From Coenobita brevimanus (taxonomy: Eukaryota > Arthropoda > Malacostraca > Decapoda > Coenobitidae), in the NCBI GenBank assembly GCA_032717465.1, contig CM064690.1, positions 8,017,143 through 8,081,142 of the forward strand: DNA of 64,000 nucleotides, read 5' to 3'. The position numbers were made by a program, and so were the translations under genes. The notes beneath the pieces were generated by a model. It was given only the letters and a program-made list of their open reading frames with translations. It searched no databases and had not been told where the DNA came from. Shown here piece by piece: positions 1 through 10,583 of the stretch (positions are counted from its first letter, which is position 1; each line of letters begins with the position of its first letter).

Positions 1-735
1 TGGGTAGTTCGAGGAGCATACACTTCAAAGGGGGTGAAGTGGTCGAGAAAATGAGCAGTAGGTGAGTGGACGTTGGCTAAGTACAGAAGGGTTAGGTATA
101 GGATAGGATCAGCCAAAATTATTGAAGGGAAGGATTATCGGTATATGATATTTTGGCAGGGAAGGGTAGATGGATGTGGTGGTGTGGGTGTGCCAGTAAA
201 GGAAAAATGGGTGGAATATGTCATGAACGTAATGAGAATGAATGAAAAGATTATATCAATGAAAAGTTTATTCGGTAGGCTCACATTTTCATTTATATCG
301 GCATATGCTCCACAAGTGGGCTTGGAAGATATAGAAAAAGACAGATTCTGGGTTGACTTAATATGTGTAGTAAGCGGTATGGGGGATGATGAGATTGAAG
401 TTTTGGGAGTGGACCTTAATACTAAGGTCATGTAGGTGAAGCAGCTCGAGGATATGAAGGGGTACAATGGGGATGCGGATATGGTACAAGGAATTTGGAA
501 AGTATCCTCGAGTTTGGGGGGGGGAGGGCAATGGACATGATTGTGTTCAACACGCACTCTACTAAAAGGGAGAGTAGGCTGATTAATTACATACGAGTCT
601 GGGGAAAATAGTAGCCAGATAGACAATTTCCTGGTCAGGAGGACTGATAGAAGGCTGATGAGGGATGTTAAAGTTATAGGGAGTGAAGAGTGTGTGCAGC
701 AACACAAACTACTAACATGTAACATGGTGCTTAAG
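1..735 (+). pseudogene. RTE-type LINE fragment, endonuclease domain
   Basis: Open translation at 73-435 continues as a broken frame to about 735. It resembles the apurinic-like endonuclease domain of RTE-group LINEs: a SAYAPQVG strand motif, a GVDLN motif in place of the usual GADFN, and downstream an NTHSTKRESRLINYI-like and an IDNFLVRRTDRR-like stretch equivalent to the conserved DYIL region. Stops and frame changes occur at about 432, 610 and 725. The fragment enters from the left edge of the window, so its 5' end is not visible. Family assignment is from remembered RTE consensus protein, not a search. Non-functional. Confidence 0.75.
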
Positions 736-742
736 CCTTGGT

Positions 743-1086
743 CTCCTGGCCATGAGTGTGGCTGTGTCAATACGAGTCTTCCAGCCACAATCATGGCTGT
801 GTCAGTACGAGTCTTCTGGCCACGATTGTGGCTGTGTCAGTACGAGTCTTCCGGCCACGATCGTGGCTGTCAGTAAGAGTCTTCTGGCCACGATCGTGGC
901 TGTATCAGTACGGATCTTCCGGCCACAATCGTGGCCGTATCAGAACGGATCTCCTGGCCACGATCGTGTTTGTATTATTACGGGTCTCCTGGCCACGATC
1001 GTGGCTGTATCAGTACGAGTCTCCCGGGCACGATTGTGGCTGTATCGGTACAAGTCTCCTGCGCAAGATCGTGGCTGTATCAGTAC
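743..1086. repeat. 35-bp tandem array, about ten units
   Basis: Units start at 743, 778 and then every 35 bp (one unit is 33 bp) up to 1056. Each holds a near-palindromic core GGCCACGATCGTGGC followed by TGTATCAGTACGAGTCT. Divergence between units is roughly 5-25 percent by eye. The array is interrupted at 1087 by an inverted-repeat element and resumes at 1975. Confidence 0.9.
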
Positions 1087-1410
1087 AGCCCCTGTCACAC
1101 GTACGTGACTCAAGGGCCGACCGCAGTGCAAATCAGGGTCGAGTCCTAGTTGGCTCCCACGCCTCCCAAATGGCCCTGAATCTGCTCTGCTCATGACTGC
1201 CTAACAACCGTGTCAGGACTGCCTCACGATCCTCAAGAAAGCGACAAGATCACGAGGTGACCACGAGGTGACAGAGCCACAAGTATTCATATTTGAAATT
1301 TAACGAATTTTTGTCAGCCATGACCGTGACACGACCGCCCACGAACGCAAGACGACTGCGTGATGCATTTGGGGAATGCACCCCAACCCCCCCACAAACC
1401 CCCTAAGACC

Positions 1411-1590
1411 GACCCATAGGGTGGGGCATCACACCTGAACCACCAATGACACCCAGTGTGGGGTGGGGCATCACATCTAGACCACCAATGACACCCAGCA
1501 TGGGGCGGGGCATCACACCTGAACCACCAGTGATATCCAGTGTGGAGCGGGGCATCACACCTAGACCACCAGTGACACCCAGCGCATCAC
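1411..1590. repeat. 42-bp tandem repeat, about four units
   Basis: The word GTGGGGCATC or GCGGGGCATC recurs at 1421, 1463, 1505 and 1547, exactly 42 bp apart, each followed by ACACCTGAACCACC or ATCTAGACCACC. Because 42 is a multiple of three, both strands remain open through the array (for example minus 1403-1684 with a 14-residue period). I regard those frames as a by-product of the repeat. Confidence 0.85.
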
Positions 1591-1785
1591 CATGGACCTC
1601 TCCTGTGTCTAGCCATTTGATGAGGGACATGCAGTCATAACAGTTTTTTGTTGGCGACAGCATCACGACACGAAACGACCGCATAACGACACATCTGATT
1701 AAGCTAAGATTGCTTCACGACCGACGTGTGACATTCCCGACTGCGACGCAACTGTGACACAACTTTTGGCAAGTCATGAGGCGGC

Positions 1786-1823
1786 CACGATTTTTTAACG
1801 TGTGCATACATTAAAAAATCGTG
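1786..1823. repeat. Perfect 13-bp hairpin inside the inverted-repeat element
   Basis: CACGATTTTTTAA (1786-1798) is exactly complementary to TTAAAAAATCGTG (1811-1823) with a 12-nt loop. It could be a transcription stop-like or replication-associated hairpin of the mobile element; its role is unknown. Confidence 0.8.
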
Positions 1824-1974
1824 AGGTCCGACGAGTCTTCCCAGCGGCTCACAAACGCCCTAAAGAGTCCGGGCTTTGTCGGCGAATCAAGGGACGATCG
1901 ATGAAAAAATGTGTAACGACCTTGAGTTGCGCCGTGGTCGGCCCTTGAGTCGTTTGTGTGTGACAGAGGGTTAC

Positions 1975-2072
1975 AAGTTTCCTGGCCACAATCGTGGCTG
2001 TATCAGTACAGGTCTCCTGGCCATGCTTGTGTCTGTTTCAGTATGGGTCTTCTGGCCATAATTATGGCTTGC
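1975..2072. repeat. Continuation of the 35-bp tandem array
   Basis: About three diverged units resume directly after the inverted-repeat element: GTTTCCTGGCCACAATCGTG, GTCTCCTGGCCATGCTTGTG and GTCTTCTGGCCATAATTATG. From 2073 to about 2450 I see no gene or repeat that I can name. Confidence 0.8.
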
Positions 2073-2450
2073 CCATTTGCCTGTGACTCTAAACTGTGGC
2101 AGGCAGCTTGTGAATGTTATCAGTATTTCTCAACTTTTACTCATTTCCTGGGTATTACTCAATCCAGTTGAGAAGATGTAAACACAAGTTTATGATTTTA
2201 GGTTAGTAGGAGTGTTTCTCTGTCATTATGTATACAGAAATGCACTGACCTGGGGCACCACATACCACTTGCTATGCAGCTTCCCATCATTATTCCGGCT
2301 CTGTTATGGTAAGTAGTGCTCTAATGTTTTGTAGACAGATGCGTATTAGTTTCTTATGCATGAATATAATGTCATTCTAAATTTACAAACCTTGATTTTT
2401 GGGGTCAAAAATGCGATCTCTCAGGCTAGATCCATTTGCGACCTGAATGG

Positions 2451-2900
2451 GTTAAGGAGCAAATGGTGATGAAGAGAACCAAAACACATAGGAGGAAAAT
2501 ATGGACTTGAAAAAACAAGCAGTAAGAGATACATATTACAGTGAGATGAGTTGAGTGGTGGCTGAACAGGGAGCTGGTGACAGACGTGTTAACGAACACT
2601 ACAGAGCTCTCGAAAACAATTCAGTGTGTGAATGGACAAGGGACCCCCAGGAATGATGTAAAGTAACATGGTGGTGGAATGAGGGTGTAAAAGCTGCAGT
2701 TAAAGTGAAAAGAAGGCTTCTCCAGGAATATACATGGGGTTGTAACAAAGATGAATACTAGCCAAGTGTAGGGCTAGAATAGAGGTATAAAGGGCAAAAT
2801 CTGAGTCTCTGAGACTTACTGGATAACCGTATTGCATAGAAAGGATTAATATGATATTTAACGTGGCAGATCAGATGAAGAGGGAAAACAGGAATATCAT
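2451..2900 (+). pseudogene. RTE-type LINE fragment, linker between endonuclease and RT
   Basis: Broken plus-strand frames around 2580-2760 read like the basic linker of RTE polyproteins, with TWWWNEGVKAAVKVKRRLL at about 2667-2722. The piece is too degraded to define ends. From about 2900 to 3150 no feature is recognised. Confidence 0.5.
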
Positions 2901-3154
2901 AGGTGAGCAGTGTGAAAAATAAAGAAAAAGTAGTGGTCTCTACATAACTCTTGGTATGCTTTGCACTCAGTCTCGCCAAGTACGGTGAATGGCTGCCACT
3001 AATGAGTAGTTGGTAGCGTGTGACAGTAGCAGCGGAGAGTGTGGAGACAAGCCCAGAGGGGGCCCACAACCTCGTAGGTTAGGACAACAAGATATTAAAT
3101 ACCCCTTTCCGCCCCAGACTCCCTCCCGGACTTCCAAAAATTAACAGTTCCACA

Positions 3155-4937
3155 TTAACCTCTTAACCGCGGGGCGTCACTTTCGTGACACTTGGGAGCA
3201 AGGGATCATACCGCGAGGCGTCGCTTTTGTGATTCTGTGTTATTTTGAATTCACCCGGGCTTCCAAGTGGGGGCTTGTATCATCTATCAGTACTGCCAAT
3301 GTCCAACACTTGTCAGCACTCCTAATCTCATCTGTACTCCCATCCATTGTTGACAATTTAGCCATTTCTCCCCGTTCTTGACTCCCCTTCCTACCCCCCC
3401 TCCATTACCCTATCCTCTCGCCTGCCCGGCCGTGCTACGCTAAGTAAATCTTCCCTGGAATTTTTCACTGATTTCATCCATTGAAATAAGCCCTATGCCC
3501 TATTCTTATACCAAATAATTTATACAAGAAAGAAATAAGGTAAGTGAGAGTGCCATACAGCTGGAATTGGCTAATTATCACCTGACAACACCTCACGTGC
3601 ACTCGTTCGCTAATTTTCGCTGTTTATTTCCCCTTGAAATATGCCGTATAATCTATTTTCGTAATAAATATACATATAAGGAGGGAAGGGAGCAGCCTAA
3701 GTGATATTTACATTCACCTGGAACTACCTAATTTATAATGTATTGTCTAGATTTCCTGCCAATAATTTCACTGCTATATATAGCTGTTTCAAGAGGCTAA
3801 CATTGATAGTAATGAATTTCTCTAGGTAGGCCACCACCCCGGCCCACCCTTATCAGTTCACTCTCATCTTCTAACGTGGAGGTACGTCAGTTCGCTCTTG
3901 CTAGCTTCAGGGACTTTTCACCCCCATGCAAAGGGCCCTGTGACCTTTACCCCCTACTAAACCTCGTGTGGAAAGAGGTAAAGGGCTGACAATTGATAAA
4001 AGAGTGACTACGATCTTTCTATTGAGTAAAACAGTGCAAGTGGAATTGTAAATAATGTGTAAATAATGTGTAAACAGCAAGTGAAAGTAATGAATGTAAA
4101 TATACGTGAACAGTGGAAAATAGTTTTATAAGTTACTTCAAGTGACAGTGTATAACACAGTGTAAATAAAACAGAAATGTAAATAACGTAAATAAAATAG
4201 AGAACGTAAATAGAAATGTAAATGAGTAGTATTATAAGAATACGAGTATATACCCTAGGAGTAATGAAAGTGAAAGTTTCACTCTAGCATGTCTGAATAC
4301 TATGAGTTATGAGAGTGAAGGTGAAAGCGACTCACTCTCAATGCTAGTATACAGGACGAGAAAGTGAATGCTATGTATTTTACTGAAAGAAATTGAATCC
4401 CTACAGTGACAGTAAACTAATACTACTGAAGGAAACTTATGGATAAAGACTGTAGATATATATAAGTGTTATATAGAATTAGAAATATAAAGTGTGAGTG
4501 GTTTTATGAATAATAAATGACAGAGTATCAAGAGCGAACTAGCGCAAGTGCGACGGTCAGACGCACTTGTAATTTTCATTGCTTTCACAGTGGGTTTTTT
4601 TTTGGAGAAAGGATCCCAAACTACTTGAAAATCATAGAGTATTGTTTATAGTGTTAATATCTGGCTGTGGTAATCATATTACGGGTTGTCGGGAAGTGTA
4701 AAGTGGAAACTTCGTTACCCAACTTCAGAGGTCTTCACAAGTCCTACGGTAACCGACGAAGGCTCAACAGACATTCCAGGAGAAAGCTGAAGGTATGTGC
4801 CATAAGCATATGTAATTTTAATATTCTAGGACTAATAACTGATTTTTGGCAAATATTTTTTGAGAGTCTGTCGGAGCCCGAATAACCCCGTGGCACACGC
4901 AAAACATTGGTAAACATGCCCGCGGTGTAGGGGTTAA
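3155..4937. mobile_element. piggyBac-like element without transposase, TTAA-flanked
   Basis: TTAA occurs at 3155-3158 and 4934-4937. Reading inward, the ends CCTCTTAACCGCGGG and CCCCTACACCGCGGG agree at 12 of 15 positions. A subterminal direct repeat CCGCGGGGCGTCACTTTCGT / CCGCGAGGCGTCGCTTTTGT lies at 3167 and 3211. The 1.8-kb interior is AT-rich with simple GTAAATAA-type runs (4040-4230) and short frames (for example 4667-4885) that do not look like a piggyBac transposase. The TTAA target and CC-starting ends suggest the piggyBac superfamily. Imperfect ends keep this moderate. Confidence 0.5.
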
Positions 4938-6135
4938 GGTTACAAAACACAGAAACAATTTTTCCTTTAAATTTTAACGATCTCTTACAGAGTATTTACA
5001 CTAATTCAGAAACAAGTTACACAGCTATAACATTACCTAAATATCCAGAGTCTCTTCTCGACACAAGGGAAGTCTCAATCGCTTATTAATGACTTAACAG
5101 CAACTAAGTACTTAACTTGATAGCCATAAATGACTTCAGTCTACTTATCCAAAAGACTAGACAGCCATCCGTGAGTGATAAAGGTTCACTTAAATGTTAT
5201 AAGTCTTAATCTAAGTTAATTCTACCACTTAATTAATATTCGCCACGACCTGGAGCATACGCATCAAATAATATTGCTGGTTTTTCCAAGTAGGGACTGC
5301 CGGTACTTTACTTTACTCTAATGGCACTTATTCACCTTGAGTTACTCTCTCACAAGACTATTCTTCAAATACTTCTACTCACCAGTACCGCGAAGCCCAT
5401 GGTCGTGGCTGAGTTCTGCCCGTCTGTCCCAGCTGGACACAAGACAATTCTGTCTGACTGCCAAACCCCCTCTAGCCCCGTCTCTCTTATTAGCGTGCTT
5501 ATATACACCTCCATACGGATATACACCATACTCTATCCCAGTGTACACCCTCTGCTCTCACCCACTGGCACACCATTATGGGTGGAGATTTCACAGATGA
5601 CAGTCACCCCCGTTACCCTAGGGCAGTCCGAGTACATTAGCCTCTGCACCCAGGCCCCTCAAGAGCTATTATTAATCTATGTCCTGGGTGTTTTTTTGCC
5701 CCTCACATAGTCACCCTCCTTCTTCCATCACTCCCTTATTCACTTCATTTATTCTTGTGTTTCATCTTCCCTTTCCTCTGCAATTCTCTCCAGCCCTCGT
5801 TGTCTCCCAGTTCCCTATGCTCTTTTCCACTCCTGCTGGGCACGTGCCAAAACCTCAGCACCATGCTTACATTAGAGTGTTTTAAACGCTGCCTTCAGGA
5901 ACTTCTGACGCTGGCGATCCATTGTCCTATCGTCCCCCGCTCCATATTTGCCTGCCTCACATCCGTCTTCTTCTTCACTCCTCCTTTCTCCGCCTTCCAC
6001 CTCTCCCCCCTCTAGTCCCACTCGACCCAGACCTCGGTCTGAGGGGGCCGTGTGAGTAAGAGGTGGAGATGACGTCAGGAGCAGCGGTATTTAGGTGGGC
6101 GGCAAGTACTTGATCATTACAAGCCCGACAGTGGC
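4938..6135. other. Unassigned 1.2 kb, no gene recognised
   Basis: Contains overlapping short frames (5321-5710, 5679-6015) that are pyrimidine-rich and low-complexity. They show no domain, splice pattern or known repeat end that I can support. The block 5270-5720 has the look of regulatory LTR-type sequence but I found no partner LTR in the window. Confidence 0.4.
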
Positions 6136-6139
6136 GAAC

Positions 6140-7153
6140 AGTGAGGATATTAAAAATGCTTGGAGAGAGGATTATAACAGGTTGCTAAATGAAGAGTTTG
6201 CCTCGAAATGGGAAGGGTTGGAGTCAGCATGTTTGGCCCTTGGCCTTTGATCGATGCTCCTACTGTGAGCAGTGTAAGCAAAATTCAGGTGGGGAAGGCA
6301 GCATGTGTGTCTGGCTGACTACTGAAATGTTGAAATCCCCAAGATTATACGATTGTGAGTGAGTCGTCCCAGATGATTCGCTGAAGAGCATGATAGTAAA
6401 TATACACAAGGAGAAGGCTGATGCCCTGTAAAGAGGAAATTACAGGGGCATAAAATTTTTGGCCCAGATAATGATGGCAACGGAGAGTTCAAGATGGTAT
6501 AATTAGAGAAAGAGTGAATACTGATGAGTTGCAATTTGGGTTTATGCCAAGCAAAGGAACCACTAATGCCATATTCATTGTTCGACAACTTCAGGAAAAA
6601 TATGTAGCAGAGATAACGGATATGTATTTTGTTTATATTGACCTGGTGACGGCCCTTGACAGAGTCCCTAGGGAGGTAGCGAAGTGGGCAGTGAGGTGCT
6701 TGGGATCGAGGACTGGCTGCCAGTGGTTATGACTACGTATACGGGTGCTCGCACCCAGATGAGAGTGATCAGAGATTTGAATGATGAGTTTTCCATGAAT
6801 CTTGTTGTGCATCAAGGGTCAGTCTTAAGCCTCTTATTGTTCATCATGGTGCTTGAAGCTCTTTCACGTGACTTCAAAAATGAATTGCCGTGGGAGATGT
6901 ATGCTGATGATTTTATGTTGATTGCAGAGAATGAGAGGAAGGCAGAAGAAAGATTTAGGAAGTGGAAAGATGGTATGGGGCACAAGGGATTGAGTTAATG
7001 CAGATAAAATGAAGGCGATGTTGGTGGTGGTACTGTCAAAGAAGAGGGAGAGTGGCCATGTGCAGTTTGCCACCTTTAAGGGTATGGGAAGTAATAACAT
7101 CATGTGCAGTGTTTGTGATAAGCGGGTGCATAAGAGATGTGATGGAGTATAAA
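6140..7153 (+). pseudogene. RTE-type LINE fragment, reverse transcriptase domain
   Basis: Frames in register cover an RTE reverse transcriptase: a linker (6145-6330); then QFGFMPSKGTTNAIFIVRQL at about 6530; VPREVAKWAVR at 6665; VHQGSVLSLLLFI at 6807; MYADDF, the catalytic Y-A-D-D box, at 6898; and a C-terminal CSVCDKRVHKRC zinc-knuckle-like motif at about 7107-7142. Stops and frame changes at 6330-6510, 6690 and 6998 make it non-functional. The EQ-style fingers, HQGSVLSPLLF core and CxxC...C tail are typical of this LINE group as I recall it. From 7154 to 7503 nothing is recognised. Confidence 0.85.
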
Positions 7154-7500
7154 TGCAGCTTTTTATTATTGGGGTAATGACCAGACGCTTACAAACATTA
7201 TGCGTTTCCTATATCGTTATTTACCAAGAGTTGGCTTGGAAGCTGAAATGTTTTGTGTTTGTTGTTTGTCTAATGACTGTGTTGCGCACTTTTTGGAAAG
7301 GACAAGAGTTACACTATGTGCTTTGTATTTCCAATTATTCGCCCGGTGACAAAGACGTTACTTAGCAGTATTATTATGTCATCAAAACATTTTAATATGA
7401 GGGTATAGTAGTTATCATTACGGCCTCTAAAAAATCTATACCTTTTTTAAAATGAAAATCCACATAGAAAAACTAAAGGAACTGTGATATTTCGATGTAG

Positions 7501-7503
<3 letters not shown>

Positions 7504-7573
<70 letters not shown>
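7504..7573. repeat. (TA)n microsatellite
   Basis: Uninterrupted TA dinucleotide run of about 70 bp. From 7574 to 8234 I see no gene; a CACACA/AAATAAAA-rich stretch lies at 8166-8222. Confidence 0.98.
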
Positions 7574-7575
<2 letters not shown>

Positions 7576-8234
7576 CAAGCTATATAAAAGACTTGCAAGT
7601 AACATTCAAATTTAGCACTAAACTCTTTAAAATCCAAGAAAGGCATCGATAATTGTGTATTTATTCATATACATTTTATTGATGAACTATCGAAAATTTT
7701 AAAAGAAACTAAATTTCTCCTCACAGCTCCTGTACCATCGAAATTAAACATTAAGCCTCAGTCATACCAGTGATGGAACACCGCCAGAGTATGTGTGTGT
7801 GTACCTCCAGACTTGCTAGTTTCTACCAGTCCGCCACAGCTTCTGACAGAAGGCTACTGCTTAGATATTTGTTTCGAGCTTCATTCTAACTACTGTGCTG
7901 TAAAATAATGGTCTAAATATTCCTTATCTTTTAGTGCAAGCATTTTGCCAGTTAAGACAGTCAACAGAATGCGGGATACGACGATATCTTTGAAAAATAA
8001 TCATAATGACGGCGTTAGTTCACACCTAGAAGGATGGAGAATTAAGTGTTACAGTCTAGGTTAATTGGGTAAAACAAAAATTAAAAAATTTTCATCATTA
8101 CTCAGCCGACTCCGATGCAATTCCAATTATCGGACTATGCTACTTAGTGTCCTCGCTCGACACTAAAACACACACACACAAAATAAGTAAATAAAAAAAT
8201 AAAAAAAAAATAAAAATAAAAATCTTGCAGCACA

Positions 8235-8640
8235 GTGTGAGTAGAGCTCGGTGAGACCCGAGAAAGAACTGATAGCTGTATGCTCTGTCGGTTCGAAATG
8301 AGTTGAGAAACACGAAATCAAACGAAGAATATTAAAGTGAATCCTAATTTTCGAGAACACATGTATGGAAGAGTACTTTATTTGTGATTAGCAAATATTT
8401 TCGTTCCATTTCGTCCCCTAAACCTGCGAAACCCATATGAGTGTGGAGTAGAACTTGGTGAGACGCGAGAAAGGACTGATAACCGTATCTCAGTTGGTCC
8501 GAAATGTGTTGGAAAGCGCGAAATCCAACGAAATATGGAAGTGAAAACTATACTACGAAAACATATGGATGAAAGGGTAAGTTTTTTCTGATTAGCACAC
8601 ATTTTCGTTCCATTTCATCCTCTAAAATTGCAAAACCCAT
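8235..8640. repeat. Two tandem copies of a unit of about 205 bp
   Basis: Copy 1 (8235-8437) and copy 2 (8442-8640) align throughout. Shared blocks include GAGAAAG.ACTGATA, TTCGTTCCATTTC and the terminal AAACCCAT. They differ by roughly 20-25 percent and a few short indels. It may be the visible part of a satellite or a duplicated mobile-element tail. Confidence 0.8.
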
Positions 8641-8890
8641 AAACTTTCTTATAACCATATAGTTTTATTTATTTATTTTTATTATTATTTTTATTTTGAG
8701 TATACCCAAGACAAGTATCCGCATGTAAGCTGACCAATCATGGCGAGTCTGATGGGTGACGTCTTCGCGCGAGACCTTCAAATTTCGTGGCTTGGCCAGC
8801 AGACTTCCCACGAGAGCTCGAGTTTTTCCCTGTCTCGATTATGATCTGTCGCATTACGCTGAGCGTGTTAGAACAAAAACGTGTTACCCA

Positions 8891-8903
8891 AATAAATAAA
8901 TAA

Positions 8904-8969
<66 letters not shown>
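8891..8969. repeat. (AAAT)n followed by (TA)n microsatellite
   Basis: AAATAAATAAAT passes into an uninterrupted TA run. The preceding 8660-8890 holds an ATTT-rich tract and an unassigned 190-bp unique-looking stretch. Confidence 0.95.
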
Positions 8970-8972
<3 letters not shown>

Positions 8973-9147
8973 ATTGGAGCCTAGTGTCCAAAGTACTGGG
9001 CAGAACTGTGAATTTCCAAACCTTAATAAAGTAGGGAACCCCCGGGTAGGGACCTATGAGCTTCGCGACTATGAGCCGTTAGGCGGAGAGCGGTACTCTT
9101 AGGACTCTCCCAGAACAGTACCTCACCAAGCAACTCTGGGATCCAAT

Positions 9148-9150
<3 letters not shown>
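8970..9150 (-). repeat. Short interspersed repeat A, minus copy, bracketed by (TA)n
   Basis: About 180 bp lying exactly between two TA runs. Its reverse complement aligns with 11101-11283 along the whole length, including CTCATAGGTCC, the block coding EAHRSLPGGSLLY, and a terminal GGCTCCAATG against (TA)n. No polymerase III boxes or terminal inverted repeats are obvious. Its class (SINE, MITE or LINE tail) is not determined. Confidence 0.75.

Positions 9151-9198
<48 letters not shown>
9151..9198. repeat. (TA)n microsatellite
   Basis: Uninterrupted TA run between repeat A and a Penelope-like fragment. Confidence 0.97.
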
Positions 9199-9201
<3 letters not shown>

Positions 9202-9286
9202 CAAGGAAAAGGAAACAAGAAATATCAAATATCCCGAGCACTTTCGTGTATTCACATCATCAGGGGATCGTGCCACTCTCTCCCGA
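9199..9286 (-). mobile_element. Penelope-like element end with hammerhead-like motif (minus)
   Basis: On the minus strand 9263-9241 reads CTGATGA, then a small GUG-AAUA-CAC hairpin, then GAAAG. This resembles the hammerhead-ribozyme core known from Penelope-like retroelements, with one extra U before the stem. It is followed by a GCTCGGGATATTT...TTTCCTTG stretch that recurs at 10104 and 10376 and then runs into (TA)n. The assignment rests on this motif and the repeat structure; no RT is present. Confidence 0.45.
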
Positions 9287-9289
9287 TGA

Positions 9290-10073
9290 CTTTTTTTTTT
9301 TTTTATAACAACAGAGGAAAGAAAAACAAACGAATAAGAAAATCATCCATACACCAGATTACTGGCGTCCTTCACTCATAAAATATCTGCAACAGTTGGA
9401 CTTGAACAGGTGTAGATTCAAGTTTGGGGGGAAACAACTCTGGGGAAGCGAGTTCCAGAGAGATGCAGTTCGGGGAATAAAAGAATTCTGATAGGCAGAA
9501 GTTCTGCTATAAGGTTGTGTGACATTCCAGTCATGAGCGCTACCAGATGCCCGCGTAGCACGAGGGAAGGCATGGAGAGGTAGCATAATGGACGCAACTT
9601 CGTTTGAGCATTTGCCATAAAAACATTTGTATACTGTTATAATGCAAAGAAGGCAACATTCCTTCTTACTTGTAGGGGAGGTAGTTTATTTATAATAGCA
9701 GGGTCATTAATAATTCCAACAGCTTTGTTCTGAATTTTGTGTAGTTGTTTTAGTGCAACCATTCCACATCCATTCCACAAGAATGACCAATAATCAAGCT
9801 GAGAGCGCACATGACATAAATTATAGCTAACTGCTCCAGTGAAGAAGTTACGGACTCTGTACAATAATCCAAGTTTCTCCGAGACGGTTTTAGCAAGTGA
9901 TCTGACGTGAGAGGTTCAGCTGAGGGCATTGTTAAGTGGGACACCGAGAATTTCAATACTTTTGGAGATGGGAATATTAGCAGCACTGAATCTAATATTC
10001 GATTCTGGCAATATCTGTCTATTAGTAAATTGTATATACTTGGTTTTACTAGCATTAAAGGAGACAAGGTTGT
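9290..10073 (-). pseudogene. Jockey/CR1-like LINE, 3' part with poly(A) tail
   Basis: Read on the minus strand, frames from 10073 to 9360 give the C-terminal part of a LINE polyprotein: VRSQLDY.SFLWNGCGMVAL, IQNKAVGIINDPAI, LPPLQVRRNVAF, then RTASLWNSLPQSCFP and a final FKSNCCRYFM. They are spread over three frames (9637-9864, 9359-9586 and 9750-10067). A run of about 15 T at 9290-9304 on the plus strand is the poly(A) tail. The same family recurs at 17698-19300 and 60850-62800. The clade name is approximate. Confidence 0.8.
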
Positions 10074-10074
10074 T

Positions 10075-10479
10075 TGTCCCTATTCATGTGATGATATGAA
10101 TACACGAAAGCGATCGGGATATATTGTTTCGTTTTCCTTCTGGACATCAACATATCTATGAGTCGTCTTGTTAAGTGATTTAATTGCATAATGGTTTCCA
10201 CATGCCACTTCGAAGCCTTCCCTGCAATCTATCCTCGATCTTCTTCCTTTGTTTCTTAGTTCTCCAAGTCAAGACTCACAAGCTAAACTTGCGTTTAAAC
10301 TTTCAACGAAATTGCTGCGGTGAACAAGTGATGCCTAAATCTAGTATGCCACTCCCCCCTGAACATGTGAATACACGAGAGAGCTCAGAATATTTCGAGT
10401 TTTCTTTTTCTTGTGGATATCAGCAAATCTAAGAATTAGGCGTTATTAAGTGATTTAATTGCAAATACTGTACATACAT

Positions 10480-10481
<2 letters not shown>
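10075..10481 (+). mobile_element. Two direct Penelope-like end repeats
   Basis: Copy 1 (about 10086-10200) and copy 2 (about 10358-10470) share GAATACACGA(A/G)AG, ...TTTTCCTT..GGA.ATCA, and TTAAGTGATTTAATTGCA before a break. They lie about 275 bp apart in the same orientation. Copy 1 preserves a TGATGATATGAATACACGAA hammerhead-like stretch; copy 2 has lost the CUGAUGA part. Tandem pseudo-LTR copies are a known habit of Penelope-like elements, which fits, but no reverse transcriptase is present. Confidence 0.4.
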
Positions 10482-10542
<61 letters not shown>

Positions 10543-10544
10543 AG

Positions 10545-10580
<36 letters not shown>
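10482..10580. repeat. (TA)n then (CA)n microsatellites
   Basis: TA run 10482-10539, a short spacer, then CA run 10550-10580. From 10581 to 10975 there is no recognised feature. Confidence 0.97.

Positions 10581-10583
<3 letters not shown>

Larger units (their letters stand above)
1087..1971. mobile_element. Non-autonomous element with long terminal inverted repeats, inserted in the 35-bp array
   Basis: The left end (1087-1140) and the reverse complement of the right end (1918-1971) align over about 50 bp, sharing CTGTCACAC, CTCAAGGGCCGACC and GCGCAA-like blocks. TAC lies directly outside both ends (1084-1086 and 1972-1974), and the 35-bp array continues on both sides, so this is an insertion. 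The interior encodes no recognisable transposase. It contains many CGAC/GTCG words, a 42-bp tandem array and a strong hairpin. The superfamily is not clear: a 3-bp duplication could suit several cut-and-paste groups, and TA alone could also be the target. Confidence 0.65.

Noticed and set aside
135..794. 219-codon minus-strand open frame
   Set aside because: It is the opposite strand of the RTE endonuclease fragment and of part of the 35-bp array; no domain of its own.
2265..2310. Possible small exon ending in TTATG|GTAAGTAG
   Set aside because: A plausible donor and an upstream acceptor exist (about 2240), but the frame is short, unidentifiable and surrounded by repeats.
5270..5720. Possible solo LTR
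   Set aside because: Promoter-like composition but no second copy, no defined ends and no target duplication.
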